Shown: positions 1 to 10,415 of the stretch, one piece after another
How positions within the stretch are numbered: position 1 is the first letter of the stretch
Layout of the letters: every line of letters begins with the position of its first letter
Source: Magicicada septendecula
Lineage: Eukaryota > Arthropoda > Insecta > Hemiptera > Cicadidae
NCBI GenBank assembly: GCA_034769895.1
Contig: CM068373.1
Span: forward strand, 25,320,120-25,384,119
Direction of reading: 5' to 3'
Length of the DNA stretch: 64,000 bases
The notes under the pieces: generated by a model
The model's database searches: none
Told to the model about the DNA's origin: nothing
The model's input: the letters and a program-made list of their open reading frames with translations, nothing else
Translations under genes and position numbers: made by a program

Positions 1-1177
1 GTAATGATACCTGTCGTAGGGGGGCCACGCGTGATTTAGAACACAGAAGGTGACAAGAGGCCAATGAATATTGATAAATGACTCTAATGTAAACACAACA
101 CCCATAACCATTTTCAGAAGCATCCGAAAACCCATGTAATTCAGCTATCCTTGCCTTAGACTTGCAACGAATAGAACGTGGGACAATAATTTTACTGATC
201 AGACATAACTTATCGCATAATGAATGCCAATGCAAGCGTAATTGCCCGGAGGTTGGCTCATCGCAACCGAGATTGCACAGCCAGAGTTGCTGCATAAACT
301 GTTTGTACAGGAAAACAATGGGACCGACGAGTCCGAGTGGATCGTATATGCCTGCGATAATCGATAGGATTTTCCTCTTGGAGATGCTTGATTCAACGGG
401 GAGTGATTTGATGTCAAAAAAAAATGAATCGGTAGTGTTATTCCAGAGAATGCCCACGGTACGCACATTACCCTGTTTGTTTAAAGGGAGTGATAAATTG
501 TCATGATTTGTGACCACCTTGGGTTCATTTGATGCCTATTTATGCAGCGTGAGACCGTATTGACTCAACAACGTACCTAAGTCAGATTTCAACTTGGTCA
601 GATCAGAAATGGTGTCTGCACCGGTTAGCAAATCGTCGACATAGAAATCATTGGTTATAGTTGACGCTGCGTCAGGAAAAGAAGCTTCATGATCCTTACC
701 AATTTGATTAAGGCAGCGGGTAGCCAAAAACGAAGCACTAGCAGTGCCGTAGGTTACAGTTCGCAATACAAAGTGTTTAAACTGTTCGAGGGGAGAGTCA
801 CGCCACAGAATACGTTGATAATTACAATCCTTCTCAGCTACCAGAATTTGTCGATACATCTTCTCGATGTCGGCGATGAGAGCATAGTTATGCATACGAA
901 ATCGCAAAACAATAGAAAAAAGGTCTGGTTGGACGTTCGGGCCTACCAACAAGATGTCATTGAGAGAAAGGACATTGGTAGTTTTGGACGAACCGTCAAA
1001 AACGACGCGAAGTTTTGTCGTAGAACTAGAATGCTTAAAGACGGCATGGTGTGGCAGATAGTAGGAATTTGAAACCCCAGAATTGATAGAGCAATTGTCG
1101 ATAAGCGTCATGTGGCCAAGATCCTTATTTATACTCCTGAATAAAGTTTGCGTATTCGCGCGCAAGCTTAGAATCAC
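1..1177 (-). pseudogene. BEL/Pao retrotransposon pol (reverse transcriptase to RNase H), broken, cut by window edge
   Basis: Minus-strand pol of a BEL/Pao LTR retrotransposon. Translation gives an RT core with LRVVFDGSSK near the N-terminus and the catalytic box FYVDDLLTGA near 640. After an in-frame TAG at about 536-538 the same frame continues with the BEL-typical IYDPLGLVGP (about 340) and an RNase H-like HGFSDASENGYG (about 130). It follows the gag/protease frame (1125-2777) out of register, with what looks like a 4-base insertion near 1125. The integrase would lie beyond position 1. Seen: motifs, stop and frame change. Known: this motif order is that of Pao/BEL pol. Inferred: a dead copy. 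Confidence 0.88.
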
Positions 1178-2777
1178 GCATGAACCGGCGTTCCAAAGTC
1201 AAGAATCTTGCTTCAGCGTTGGCATAGGACTCACCCAACTGGGGATGGTCAGACTTAAATGGTAGCGAAACAACGAACCTACCCTCTTGATTGCGATGAG
1301 TAGACCTAACGAAATGCTCCTCACAAGCTGACTCGTTATTAATAGGTGCATTATCAGGGATAGTTTCTGTCTCCCAAAATTTTTCGAGAGACTCCAGAAT
1401 TTGACCGTCGTTGTTCCTAGCTAGGAACGAAACAGCAGGACCCTTATAACGGCAGTGTTTGGGCAGATTGCCGGCAAGAATGTAGCCTAACTTTGTTTCC
1501 TCTATAATAGGAAAATGAGAACCGCGTACGTATTTGTTAGCTAAAATTAAATCTAGGTAGATTTGCGCTCCTAAAAGTATGTCGATGTCAGCTGATATGT
1601 TGAAATTTTGATCAGCAAGCAAAACCTTATCTGGAATGTTAAATTGATTTATGTCAAAAGATTGTGCTGGCAGTTTATGGGTTAATGCAGATAAGACCGC
1701 ACATTTTGCCTTGAAGCTAAATCTTTGATAGCGGGAAATAATGCGTATAGACGCAAGATTAGTGTCACAACACGCGGTATTATTTATGCCTGTAATCGGT
1801 GTGTTAGATTTAGTCAAGTTAAGCTGTAACTTCTTGGCAAATGATTCCGTACAAAAATTTATTTGTGAACCCGCATCCAGAAGAACTCTTGCGAGTTGTC
1901 TGTTGCCAGCCTGGTCAATGACAAACACAATTGCTGTTGATAAAAGAATATTATTTGTAGATTGTAATTTGAGTGAACAATAGTTACTGCTGCTGACAGA
2001 AACTGGCTTCGACACATTGTTTATGTGCAACAATGTATGGTGTCGTTTTGAGCAGATCTTACATGATTGTTTAATCTTACAATTAGATGAGAAATGATCT
2101 GGTCTTAGACAATTGGTACAGCATTTATGATTCAATATAAACTGTCCTCGTTCTGATGTGCTTAGTGCACGAAATTTATCACACATGTAAATTGGATGAT
2201 TAGATTTACAGCACAAGCATGAATAATTATTTGACGCTGAGTGATAACCTTTAAATGCAGTGCTGCCAGCAGCGTTTCGTGATTTATGTGTGTCAGATTT
2301 ATTATTGAATCTTAAACTTAGCTTGTTGAGTTGCTGTCCGGCATCGATAGGCAGTGTATTTTCTAAAAACTGTCGACGTACGTTTAAAAACTGAGTAAAA
2401 CCTTGAAAGTTTGGAAGATTATCGGGGTCTATAGACTCCTCCCATAATTTAAACGTAATATGGTCGAGTTTTACTGACAATAATTGTACAGTGATAAGCT
2501 CGAATGAATCCACTGAGAGTTGAATGGCCGCCAGTGAATTAATGGAAGACGTTATCGTATTCATAAATTTTGCCAAACTTTGGACAGAGTCTTTAATTGT
2601 TGACTTTACTTCAAGTAAATTTTGAATATAGTACTTAGCTAGTATGAATTTGTTGTCATATCTAGCGGACAGCAAACTCAACGCTATCGAGTAGTTTTCG
2701 TTACAAATAGGTAATGACTTAATTAAATCTAGCGGCTCATTTTTCAGAGACGAATACAAATAGTGTAATTTCTGCAC
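1125..2777 (-). pseudogene. BEL/Pao gag C-terminal part and aspartic protease
   Basis: A 550-residue open frame. The N-terminal ~140 residues match the helical BEL gag region (SLPICNENYSIALSLL, then WEESIDPDNLPNF). Residues ~180-250 hold cysteine/histidine clusters of Pao nucleocapsid type: CLCCKSNHPIYMC, CCTNCLRPDHFSSNC and CKICSKRHH. A retropepsin follows with LLDAGSQINFCT at ~300 (DAGS rather than DTGS) and IDILLGAQIYLDLI downstream. The frame ends at 1125, where the RT frame takes over in another register. Together with 2788-3204 upstream and 1-1177 downstream it forms one decayed BEL element on the minus strand. Confidence 0.85.
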
Positions 2778-2787
2778 TGACGTTAGA

Positions 2788-3204
2788 TCAGATCAAAAAT
2801 ATTGAGTAGAAATGCTGCCATTCTAAGATATTGCCTGTGAAGCAGGGCAAACTTATCGGTTTTAGTTGCATATTGCTTGTTAATACGGGAGATACAGTCT
2901 GAACGTTAAAGGTTTCTATAAATTGTAAGATATTGGCTTCTGTTGAATATAACAGCTCTTCGACCTCAACTCGGTCTTCTTGAGCAGCGTTTACGTCTTT
3001 AGAAATAAGTTCAATTTCGGACTGTACCTCATCGTATTTTGTTGCCAAGCTTTTTAGACTTTCAAGTCTAACTGTTAAAAAATGTTTGGTGTTAGTGTTT
3101 TTGTCAAAGTTACTGATAGCCGAATTAATACCCACTATGGCAGACTTTAAGCCGCCTCTTTTTCTGACCAACACTTTGAGGCCTTCTTCAGCCATTGTAC
3201 GCAC
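2788..3204 (-). pseudogene. BEL/Pao gag N-terminal part
   Basis: 138 residues starting MRTMAEEGLKVLVRKRGGLK, with a coiled-coil stretch and then LKPISLPCFTGNILEWQHFY, the BEL gag motif in which proline-rich 'LP.F.G....W..F' precedes the capsid helices. The frame closes at an in-frame stop just before 2788 and gag continues shifted from 2777 downward, so gag is split by a small indel. ATG at 3204 is a plausible natural start because the leader and a candidate primer-binding site lie 280-300 bases upstream on the same strand. Confidence 0.8.
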
Positions 3205-3483
3205 CTGTTAATGATGTTATTGATGTGGTACCTGGTATGCGATGTCCTGAAGCGTCGAGGCCGTGGAAAAGATGGCAAACACACAGACCGGAGAGATGAC
3301 TGCTTACACTGGAGTACTGGACGCTAGCACATGGATGGTCTTGCAGTGATGTCGTCAGGAGGCTCAAAGGCGACGAAAGAAATGCTGGTTAAGTTACGAC
3401 ACGGTCGGATCAGCGAATATGGTGAGTCGCCCGTGATGGCCAGAAATTGGGGCAGAAAAATAACGAAAAGGTGAACGAAGAAT

Positions 3484-3501
3484 CCAGGCACGGAGCGACC
3501 A
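3484..3501 (-). other. candidate tRNA primer-binding site of the BEL element
   Basis: Minus strand reads TGGTCGCTCCGTGCCTGG, beginning with the TGG complementary to a tRNA CCA end, five bases after a possible LTR terminus ending AACA (3507-3510). The position, upstream of gag with a ~280-base leader, is what a BEL element should have. Which tRNA is complementary was not determined. Confidence 0.45.
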
Positions 3502-3506
3502 AAAAA

Positions 3507-3845
3507 TGTTAATGATGCGGCCCGTGGGACCGAAAAATGTTAGTAAGAAGAATGATCCGTCACGTGAGGACCAAAAAGGTTATGTTGAGATTCGTTCGAG
3601 TGGACCAAATAAAAATGTGTTGAATGTCGGCACGTGTGCTCTAAGATTTTTTCCATCAGAAGGAATGAAGCTTGGTGTGTTATCGCCAGGATGCAGAATG
3701 ATAAAGATAGTGGACTGTATTAATATATTTATTAAGTTTCCTTTTTTTACACTCAACTCATAGTACTAAGGTTGGCTAATTCTGAAGATTAATTTTGAAT
3801 ATACCGATTCGTAAACGAAGCTACATTTGATTAGGCACAAATGCG
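3507..3845 (-). mobile_element. probable 5' LTR/leader of the BEL element, outer end undefined
   Basis: Sequence outward of the primer-binding site should be the 5' LTR. It carries four irregular copies of a GACC(A/G)AAAAA-ATGTT motif at about 3497, 3528, 3569 and 3603, spaced 31-41 bases, several preceded by a CGTG-containing string. The partner LTR lies outside the window, so the outer boundary and target duplication cannot be set. No host coding sequence seen here or in 3846-4096. Confidence 0.4.
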
Positions 3846-4096
3846 TGCCGCTCAGCTACATTGAAAAACGTAGAGGCCTAAGGCCTAAATAATTGTCGCG
3901 ACAACAAGAAAATAAAAACGACAGAATCAGGCAGCAAACGTGATGACGTCCGCTGCCAGCCAAGGCTCGTGGAACTGTAACTGTAAAAACATGATAAGAA
4001 CGATTTGAAAGCGTACAGATTAGCCAACCTATGAATGCAAAAATTACCACACTACTGTCCACCTCTGTTCACTTTTTTCATAAAATTGAGTCTGAA

Positions 4097-4860
4097 AACT
4101 AAACAACCAACATTGACGACATCTTGAGAGCATGGAAATCCAAAACGACTTCGGGAATACAGCTTAACAAATCAATTTTTACGGGTTCTCTGCTATATGC
4201 GGATGACATAGTTCTAATCCAAGAGAATAAGCATGATTTACAAACGGGTATGTTTCCATTACAAGAAGTAGCAACAGAGTACTCAGTGACAATTTCAGTA
4301 AGAAAGAGCAAAACCATGGCCTTTATTGGTAAATATCCAGTGAGGACTAAGATAGTTATAAACAACAGCACTTTAGAACAAGTGAGCCGTTTCAAATATC
4401 TCGGCTATACAGTGAGCTATGAGTCTGAGTATGATATAAGAGAGAAGATAAATAAATTTAAGAATATTTATGGTACGATACAAACAAACCTTATAAATAA
4501 AACAAAACACAGCACAAGGATTAAATTTAATAAGAAAATTGCAATACGTTGATTTATGCGAGTGAGGCGTGGGTCATAACAAAAAAGGAAAGTGCTAAGA
4601 TTTAGTGTGCTGAAATGCAGTTTCTTCGAAATACTTTAAGTTATACATTGCAAGATAGAATAAGGAATTAAGATACCAGAGCAGCACTCAAAGTAATAAA
4701 AGACATAAATACAAAAATTTTAAATTTACAGAAGAGAATGCTAGGATCACCTGGAAATGATGACAGTGGATCGATTGCCGAAAGCGGCACTAAATTATAA
4801 AGCCATTGGTAGAAGAGACGTGGATTGTCCGAGGATGATATGGTGGCGGAACAGGTATAT
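4097..4860 (+). pseudogene. non-LTR retrotransposon reverse transcriptase relic (C-terminal part)
   Basis: Open from 4124 to 4552: LLYADDIVLIQENKHDLQ is the RT catalytic YADD box, followed by the thumb-like VSRFKYLGYTVSY common to RTE/Jockey-type LINEs. Past the stop at 4550-4552 other frames continue with ASEAWVITKKE, MQFLRNTL and TRAALKVIKDINTK, so the 3' part is frame-shifted. The 5' RT region is absent. The tail (4861-4915) is AGAAG-rich. A dead 5'-truncated LINE copy. Confidence 0.8.
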
Positions 4861-5265
4861 ATAAACTAATCCTTGTATAGGAGAAGAAGTAAAAGAAGAA
4901 CTAAACTACCAAAAAAATGGGTCCAAAATATGTTTACGGAACGACAAACAACACAAAATAAAATGGTGCGACAGTGCACTCGCTTCTTTTTTACACAATT
5001 TAGGCAACAAGAGGATGACTTTCTAAGACGTATATTTAATTTATAGTTATTACACACAACTTCTGAATTTAAACAATAATCCATGGCGTGCAGGTAGACC
5101 TACACTTCATCGCCTGCTAAAACAAAATTGAAGTAAAAGTTTTCCTCTTGGAAAGTCATTGTACAGTTTTCTCGGACAGAAAATAAGTTTTGTTTAGAGA
5201 CCTGTTGCCCCCAAAGCTCCACAATTAATTTTGGTGTCTATTTCAAAACGCCTATGAAATTGCGT
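4861..5265. other. intergenic/intronic, nothing recognised
   Basis: AT-rich sequence with a short purine-rich stretch next to the LINE relic. The minus-strand frame at 4866-5084 shows no domain and is probably chance. Confidence 0.5.
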
Positions 5266-5550
5266 CGTGCCGTTCAGAATAAGCGGGTAGGACAGTTACC
5301 CGAGGCATTCTGTTGATTCATGACAATGTCTGCCCACACAATGCTCCTCCAACGCAACATCTCCTCACACTTCAACTGCGAACAACTTAATCTTCTCCGT
5401 ACAACCCATGCTTGTTAACAAGATAATATCACCTTTCCAACCAACTAAAATCTTTCCTTTATGGCCAGCGTTTTCATAACAAAGGTACACAACGCTTGGT
5501 TGGTGTCCTGCCATGAAAAGTGGTTCAACATTGACGTAAATACTACTGTA
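5266..5550 (+). pseudogene. Tc1/mariner transposase relic (catalytic core fragment)
   Basis: Across two frames the plus strand reads LRRAVQNKRVGQL then RGILLIHDNVCPHNA, resembling the mariner block 'L..A+Q.KR.G.L..GV.L.HDN..PH.A' that holds the second catalytic aspartate (HDN). Later WLVSCHEKWFNID resembles the C-terminal region. There are frameshifts and no TIRs were seen, so this is an old fragment, distinct from the better-preserved mariner at 5772-6724. Confidence 0.55.
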
Positions 5551-5792
5551 TGTGAAAAATAATTTTAAGTGTGTACTTCAAATGGTAATAAAAAGGTTTT
5601 GTATTTTCATTGCATTTCTAACAACCTATCGCAACTTACTTTCTGGAAATTTCGCGTGTAACGTGGAACGAGTGAATAGCACATACAGAAAATCAATGGT
5701 ATGAACTGACTTCCTATCAATTTTATAATTCGCTTTCTAAATTGGTTATCAACATTATATTTTTTAATATACGAGGGCTATTTGTTTTTCAA

Positions 5793-5836
5793 TCTCCGAT
5801 AGACCAATAAACAGTCTCCGATAGACCAATAAACAG
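5793..5836. repeat. 22-bp direct tandem duplication inside the mariner end
   Basis: Two perfect, adjacent copies of a 22-base unit beginning TCTCCGATAGACC (5793-5814 and 5815-5836), just inside the left TIR in non-coding sequence. Confidence 0.95.
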
Positions 5837-5895
5837 ACACATGAATGTCATCAATAATTTTATTATATACAAAAGATTCATATACATGTAAACTA

Positions 5896-6556
5896 CTATT
5901 CTACATAGTCACCACCATTATTGAGGCACTTATCATAGCGAGGCACCAACATTTCTATGCCCATGTTGTAGAATGTTCGCTCATGAGTAGTCAGCCAATC
6001 TGCCACACTGGATTTTAACTCATCATTGGAGTCAAACCGCTGACCACCTAACCACTTTTTCAAGTCAGTGAACAAATGGTAATCACTTGGTGCCCAGTCT
6101 GGGGAATTGGTGGTCATTGGTGCTTGGTGCCTAATCTGGCCATTCTTCGAGTCTTGTGGACATCTGTGAGTTATTTGGGAAGCCACTAAGCACATAGTTT
6201 CCTATACCCGAGCTTCTGAGTAAGAATATCATAAAGAGCAGACCTACAAATTTCACGAAAATCTGCAGAAAGTTCAGTAATTGTGAAACGACGGCGCTCT
6301 CGATCCTGTGTACCCTTTCAACAACATCATCAGTAGCCACGGACTTTCTTCCTTGCCCTCCTTCATCATTAACATCAATTCGCCCTTCTTTAAATTTTCG
6401 ACACCATTCCCGAATTGAACCATCACTCATCACGTTTTATCCATACACATTACACAATCTTCGATGAATTTCTGCAGCACTATGACCTTCAGCTTGAAGA
6501 AATCTAATAACAGACCGAATCTCACATTTGGAGGCAATTTCAATTGTAGTTGCCAT
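5896..6556 (-). pseudogene. mariner transposase, N- and C-terminal parts with central deletion
   Basis: Starts at ATG 6556: MATTIEIASKCEIRSVIRFL then HSAAEIHRRLCNVYG (first helix-turn-helix). A frameshift near 6433 leads to SDGSIREWCRKFKEGR and DEGGQGRKSVATDDVVERV (second DNA-binding domain and linker). After a jumbled junction near 6150-6290 the C-terminus reads SPDWAPSDYHLFTDLKKWL (third catalytic aspartate of the D,D34D type) and ends NNGGDYVE. The first two catalytic aspartates fall in the missing centre, so it cannot be active. Carried inside the TIRs of the element above. Confidence 0.88.
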
Positions 6557-6726
6557 AATAAAACTAACTGTCGTCACCACAGTTATAGACAAAATAACTA
6601 TAAAACCAGTGGTTACAGGTTAGAACAAAGCCTCAAAAACATTAATCAACAATCAGATTGTTGCTATGACAACAGAAACAGGTTTGCCATCTCACCGGAA
6701 GTTAAAAAAAAAAAATAGCCCTCGTA

Positions 6727-7393
6727 TAAAAATAGATAAATTATATGTTATATATTGTGTCAATGACTTCCATGTCACTAATAATTGGGTATTTGTTGTA
6801 ATAAAACTTAGAAAGTAATATAAAATTTGCACTACTTATTTAAGAAACGCCAAACATACCGTAGCAGAAAATGGTGGGTACAAAAACTGAAGGATGTCGG
6901 TGATAACGCAAGACTGTATTGTATAAAACGGTGTTTGTTAATAAGCAGCTGCTACGTAGAATATGGGAAAGAGACAAATAATGTCGAGAAAGTTGTGGCT
7001 AAGAAAGTTTTAAGTCTTACTGAGGAAAGCAAAAAATCAAAGGAACAGGATACTTCGAAGTATAAGAAAGGAGCTTTAAGTTTTTCATGTACAAATATCT
7101 GATAAACTTTATAAACGTCAAGGTGATGCAGACAACGAGAACATTGTTAGACAAAACTATTGAAGTACAAACCGTGGATTATAAGCAGATACTGAAGAAC
7201 AGAAAAGAGGAAAGGGGATGTGACATTATGAAGGATGATTGAACGCTGAAAGGAACATTAAGAAGCTATATTATGGTGAGAAGGTACATATTGTGGAAGA
7301 GTACATAGTGGATTGTATGTAGGATAGATTTTGACTAGAAAGGCCGAAATTGTAAGTGGCACAAAATCTTCCCGACTATAAGATTAATAATAC
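6727..7393. other. no recognised gene; weak unplaced open frames
   Basis: A plus-strand frame at 6827-7102 begins HYLFKKRQTYRSRKWWVQKL, vaguely like transposase DNA-binding text, but nothing firm. No splice-compatible host exon seen. Confidence 0.4.
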
Positions 7394-7963
7394 TGTTACG
7401 GCATCACAGAACAATCTACGTGTTTGTCGAATGCAACGCGTATTACATTACAAGAATCTTGATGTAACGCGTGTGGCGTACGTGCTTGTAGACGCATTTT
7501 GCGAGAATCTTCTCGACTGTGCCGGGCTTCGCTTGGGCGCTCGGACTGTGTCAAGGCCGCAGTTAATTACGTAGTTCACACGAGAGATAAGACGCAGTTT
7601 AGAAGCTTCTGGTGTGTGAGCGGGACTATAAATACATGGCGGTAGCGGTCTTAGTATTCAGTATTAGTGCGATATATTTACATAGCGTTTCGAGAGTTAT
7701 TCTCGGCGATATTACTGTGCGCGTTCATTAGTTAAGTGTTGTGTTTTTTAATCGGACGGTATATTGTAATAAAATTGTGTTTAATATTAGTGACATTTTT
7801 ATTGCGTGAGAACAATTTTTATTTGATTTGTTGTAGTGGACTGTGTTGTTAATTACGAACTGTTTTATTGTAAAAATTAAAGCTGGTAATTAGTGACTTA
7901 ATTGGTGTCTTGTACTTATTTTGTTTCCACTGTACCTACGACGATCGAGTGACCGTTGTAACA
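7394..7963 (+). mobile_element. solo Gypsy-family LTR (long form)
   Basis: Begins TGTTACGGCATCACAGAACA and ends CCGTTGTAACA, matching both ends of the LTRs of the full Gypsy element at 20413-43131 (there in minus orientation). Contains a promoter-like TATAAATA near 7627-7634. No gag-pol on either side, so a solo LTR left by recombination. At 570 bp it is over twice the length of the relatives' 253 bp; the extra sequence lies downstream of the TATA box. No clean target duplication was found (ATAC left, ATGG right). Confidence 0.82.
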
Positions 7964-8465
7964 ATGGGACATGATTGCCTGCATTAAAATTCTTCTCCAA
8001 TTAAATACATTGGACAAAACTGTTACACTGATGAAATACAAGGCGTTACAATCAATTATATTTAATATGTATATTTTCTTACCAAATTATATAGCAATAG
8101 CTGCCACTAAAATTTCAAACTGAACAGAAATTTGTGAGTTGTAAGCGAGACCCTTAAACTGTTTTAGCCGATTAGGCTTACAACTAAAAAATATATATAA
8201 TTATAAAAAATTATAATGCAACTTATTCAAGAATTCATTTTCTCTCTTACATAATGATATCTGAAAATATTAAGGAAATAATTATTGTGACAGTTAATTT
8301 ACCTAGGAAGAAATGGGTCGCTGCGATTAAAGACGAATACATCATAATTCATTTTAGGCGACACCTTGTTAGCTAGGAACATCTGAAAATTTTAAGAGTA
8401 CACTGTAATTATTTATTGCATTAAATATCACAGTTAGTTTGTAAGGAAAACATAAGATTAGACGA
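7964..8465. other. AT-rich non-coding sequence, nothing recognised
   Basis: No open frame, RNA gene or repeat structure stands out. Confidence 0.5.
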
Positions 8466-8769
8466 ATCTTGGTCTACTTGGGTAGTATTATAGGGTGTGA
8501 TAAATATCAATAGTGTTTTTGTTTGTCCACTTTATATGATAGGCCTACTGTATCATAAAAGTTTAGAATTGAATAAACCGTACGAGTAGAGGTATTTTAT
8601 ATTTTCTAGCTATCCATGATTATCTTGGTCTACTTGGTTAGTATTTTAGGCTGTGATAAATATCAACAGTTTTTTTTTTTGTTCACTTTATAAGATACTA
8701 CATCATAAAAGTTTAGAATTCTATAACCTTACGTGTAGAGATATATTATATTTTCTGGCTATCCATGAT
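8466..8769. repeat. tandem duplication of a ~155-bp unit
   Basis: Unit starting ATCTTGGTCTACTTGG at 8466 recurs at 8622; both copies run through GTGATAAATATCAA and CATAAAAGTTTAGAATT and end at CTATCCATGAT. Copies differ by scattered substitutions and small indels, so the duplication is not recent. Non-coding. Confidence 0.85.
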
Positions 8770-9529
8770 CAACAACGATTTCTGTAAATCATTAAATCTG
8801 TAAATGAAATAATATTAGCATAGGTAAATATATTTTACGTAAATTATATATTATTACTTGTATTACTATGGCTATTTTTATTAGTTTTGTGTTTTTATCT
8901 CCATTCAGAGGCTTATACTTTATGGGCATTTGTTAACGCTTTAAGCTCCAGATGCTTACCTCATACTTTATTCAGCTTGTCTTGGGTGAGATCCGCTACT
9001 TTTCTGTATCCTGTCCTTTCTTCTGTTGACTAAATTCTTCTATTTCCGACACAGTTAGAGTATATCAGAGGGAAGGTTTCCGATTTTCCTCTTTTTTGAT
9101 CCTTTCTTGGTTGATGGAAAAAATCACCATGTAATTAAATATGCGTTCCACGATTTATGGATAGAGTCCCAAAAATAAGTCATTTATGGATTTACATAAT
9201 AAGGAAGCTTTAGCAGCGTTCATAAATCTTCAGTATAGGCATCTAAGCGAGCAACCAGAAACACTGGGATATAGAAATCCTGCTACCGCAAATGTCTTTT
9301 GAGAGTAGGCCACTTGGTTCTCCTGGCTTAATGTGGGACCAGTGAAACAATAAACAAAATGACAAAAAGGATAACAATAACGTAACACTTGACACTTTAC
9401 AATGAGTTTGTGGTTTCTGATGACAACAACTCAATACAATGTAATAACCTCTCAACCCAATGTTGACAGCAAAGAACGCACAGTACCCTAACATTTTACT
9501 CTGAAGATAAGAGAACATTAGAAAGATAT
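8770..9529. other. non-coding, nothing recognised
   Basis: No domain-bearing frame. The minus-strand 150-residue frame at 9243-9695 overlaps the LINE ORF1 relic on the other strand and looks like chance. Confidence 0.45.
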
Positions 9530-10190
9530 GAAAGTTGAAGAAGATGAGCTGCGTAAATGCAATGAAATCAGCGCGAAAATAAAGTCTGCTGTAAAGGCTA
9601 CACACCGGTATCTTGAAATAGATGAGGCGATTGAAGTCGTAAACCGTTACAGACCCAAGTGTGTTAAGACAGGTGTGCAGGCGTCGAAGTAGCAAACGTC
9701 AGCTCGAGAAGGAGACCTTCCAGTGCCCGCAGAGCACGAAAACAAGGGTTACTTCCAGTCCGACAGAACGGCAGGATGGGAAGAACAAGAGGGAGAGGAG
9801 ATTCCTTTGGACTAATGGGGGAAGTTACTTCGTTGATATAGCAAGGAAAGGCGAAGAGGTAGATTTACGGAAGATACTGGAAAGCTGAGATTCGTCTCTA
9901 GTCAATAGAAGAGGATCAAAACAAAGAAGAAAAACAACCGAATCCTGATTAATGCTGTCCTGTTTAAGCCGGTAAAAGGTAAGTTCCACGCTGAAATCTT
10001 AGGCATAAATCGTATCAAACCTAAGTTGTACGTAATTAAAACTGTACGCTGATGAGGTTTTGGCGATATTCTCCTTGGGTCTGATTTCGTAAAGAAAGGA
10101 GATATCTCCAATCGGTAGACTATTGGACTAAAGGACATTTTACAAACGAAGGCAACCGTCAAGTACCATCGAATTCAAAGAGGCTTAGAA
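9530..10190 (+). pseudogene. LINE (R1/Jockey type) ORF1 gag-like relic
   Basis: Plus-strand fragments in successive frames: KVEEDELRKCNEISAKIK then EIDEAIEVVNRYRPKCVKT, and after a frame change AVLFKPVKGKFHAEILGINR, which resembles the ORF1 block 'V.P..G.SYA.ILK.IK' in R1/Jockey LINE gag-like proteins. Stops and shifts are frequent. No zinc knuckles or ORF2 follow directly. Assigned on similarity of short blocks only. Confidence 0.5.
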
Positions 10191-10415
10191 TATACAGGGC
10201 TTGGACAATTTTAAAAGAGGTTTAAGAGGTCAAGAGTATATAAGATGACACATCACAAATAATAGTATGGTACAGAAACTGGCGACAGTCCACATAAATG
10301 CTGGGACCGATTTGCTTAAAATTCCTTGAATAATAATCGATTATGCTCGTGCAGACATCGACGAAGAATTCTTGTTTCGCGCCGTTTCACCTGCTCCGGT
10401 TAAAGCCATCAACTA

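Larger units (their letters stand above)
5772..6724 (-). mobile_element. internally deleted mariner element with TIRs and TA target sites
   Basis: Both ends carry CGAGGGCTATTT in inverted orientation (5772-5783; 6713-6724), flanked by TA at 5770-5771 and 6725-6726, the mariner target-site signature. The minus strand inside encodes both ends of a mariner transposase but only about 0.95 kb is present instead of the usual ~1.3 kb, so the middle of the gene has been lost. Confidence 0.9.

Noticed and set aside
3484-3505. tRNA gene 3' end near 3484-3501
   Set aside because: Only the CCA-like end plus part of a T-arm complement; fits a primer-binding site and no cloverleaf can be drawn.
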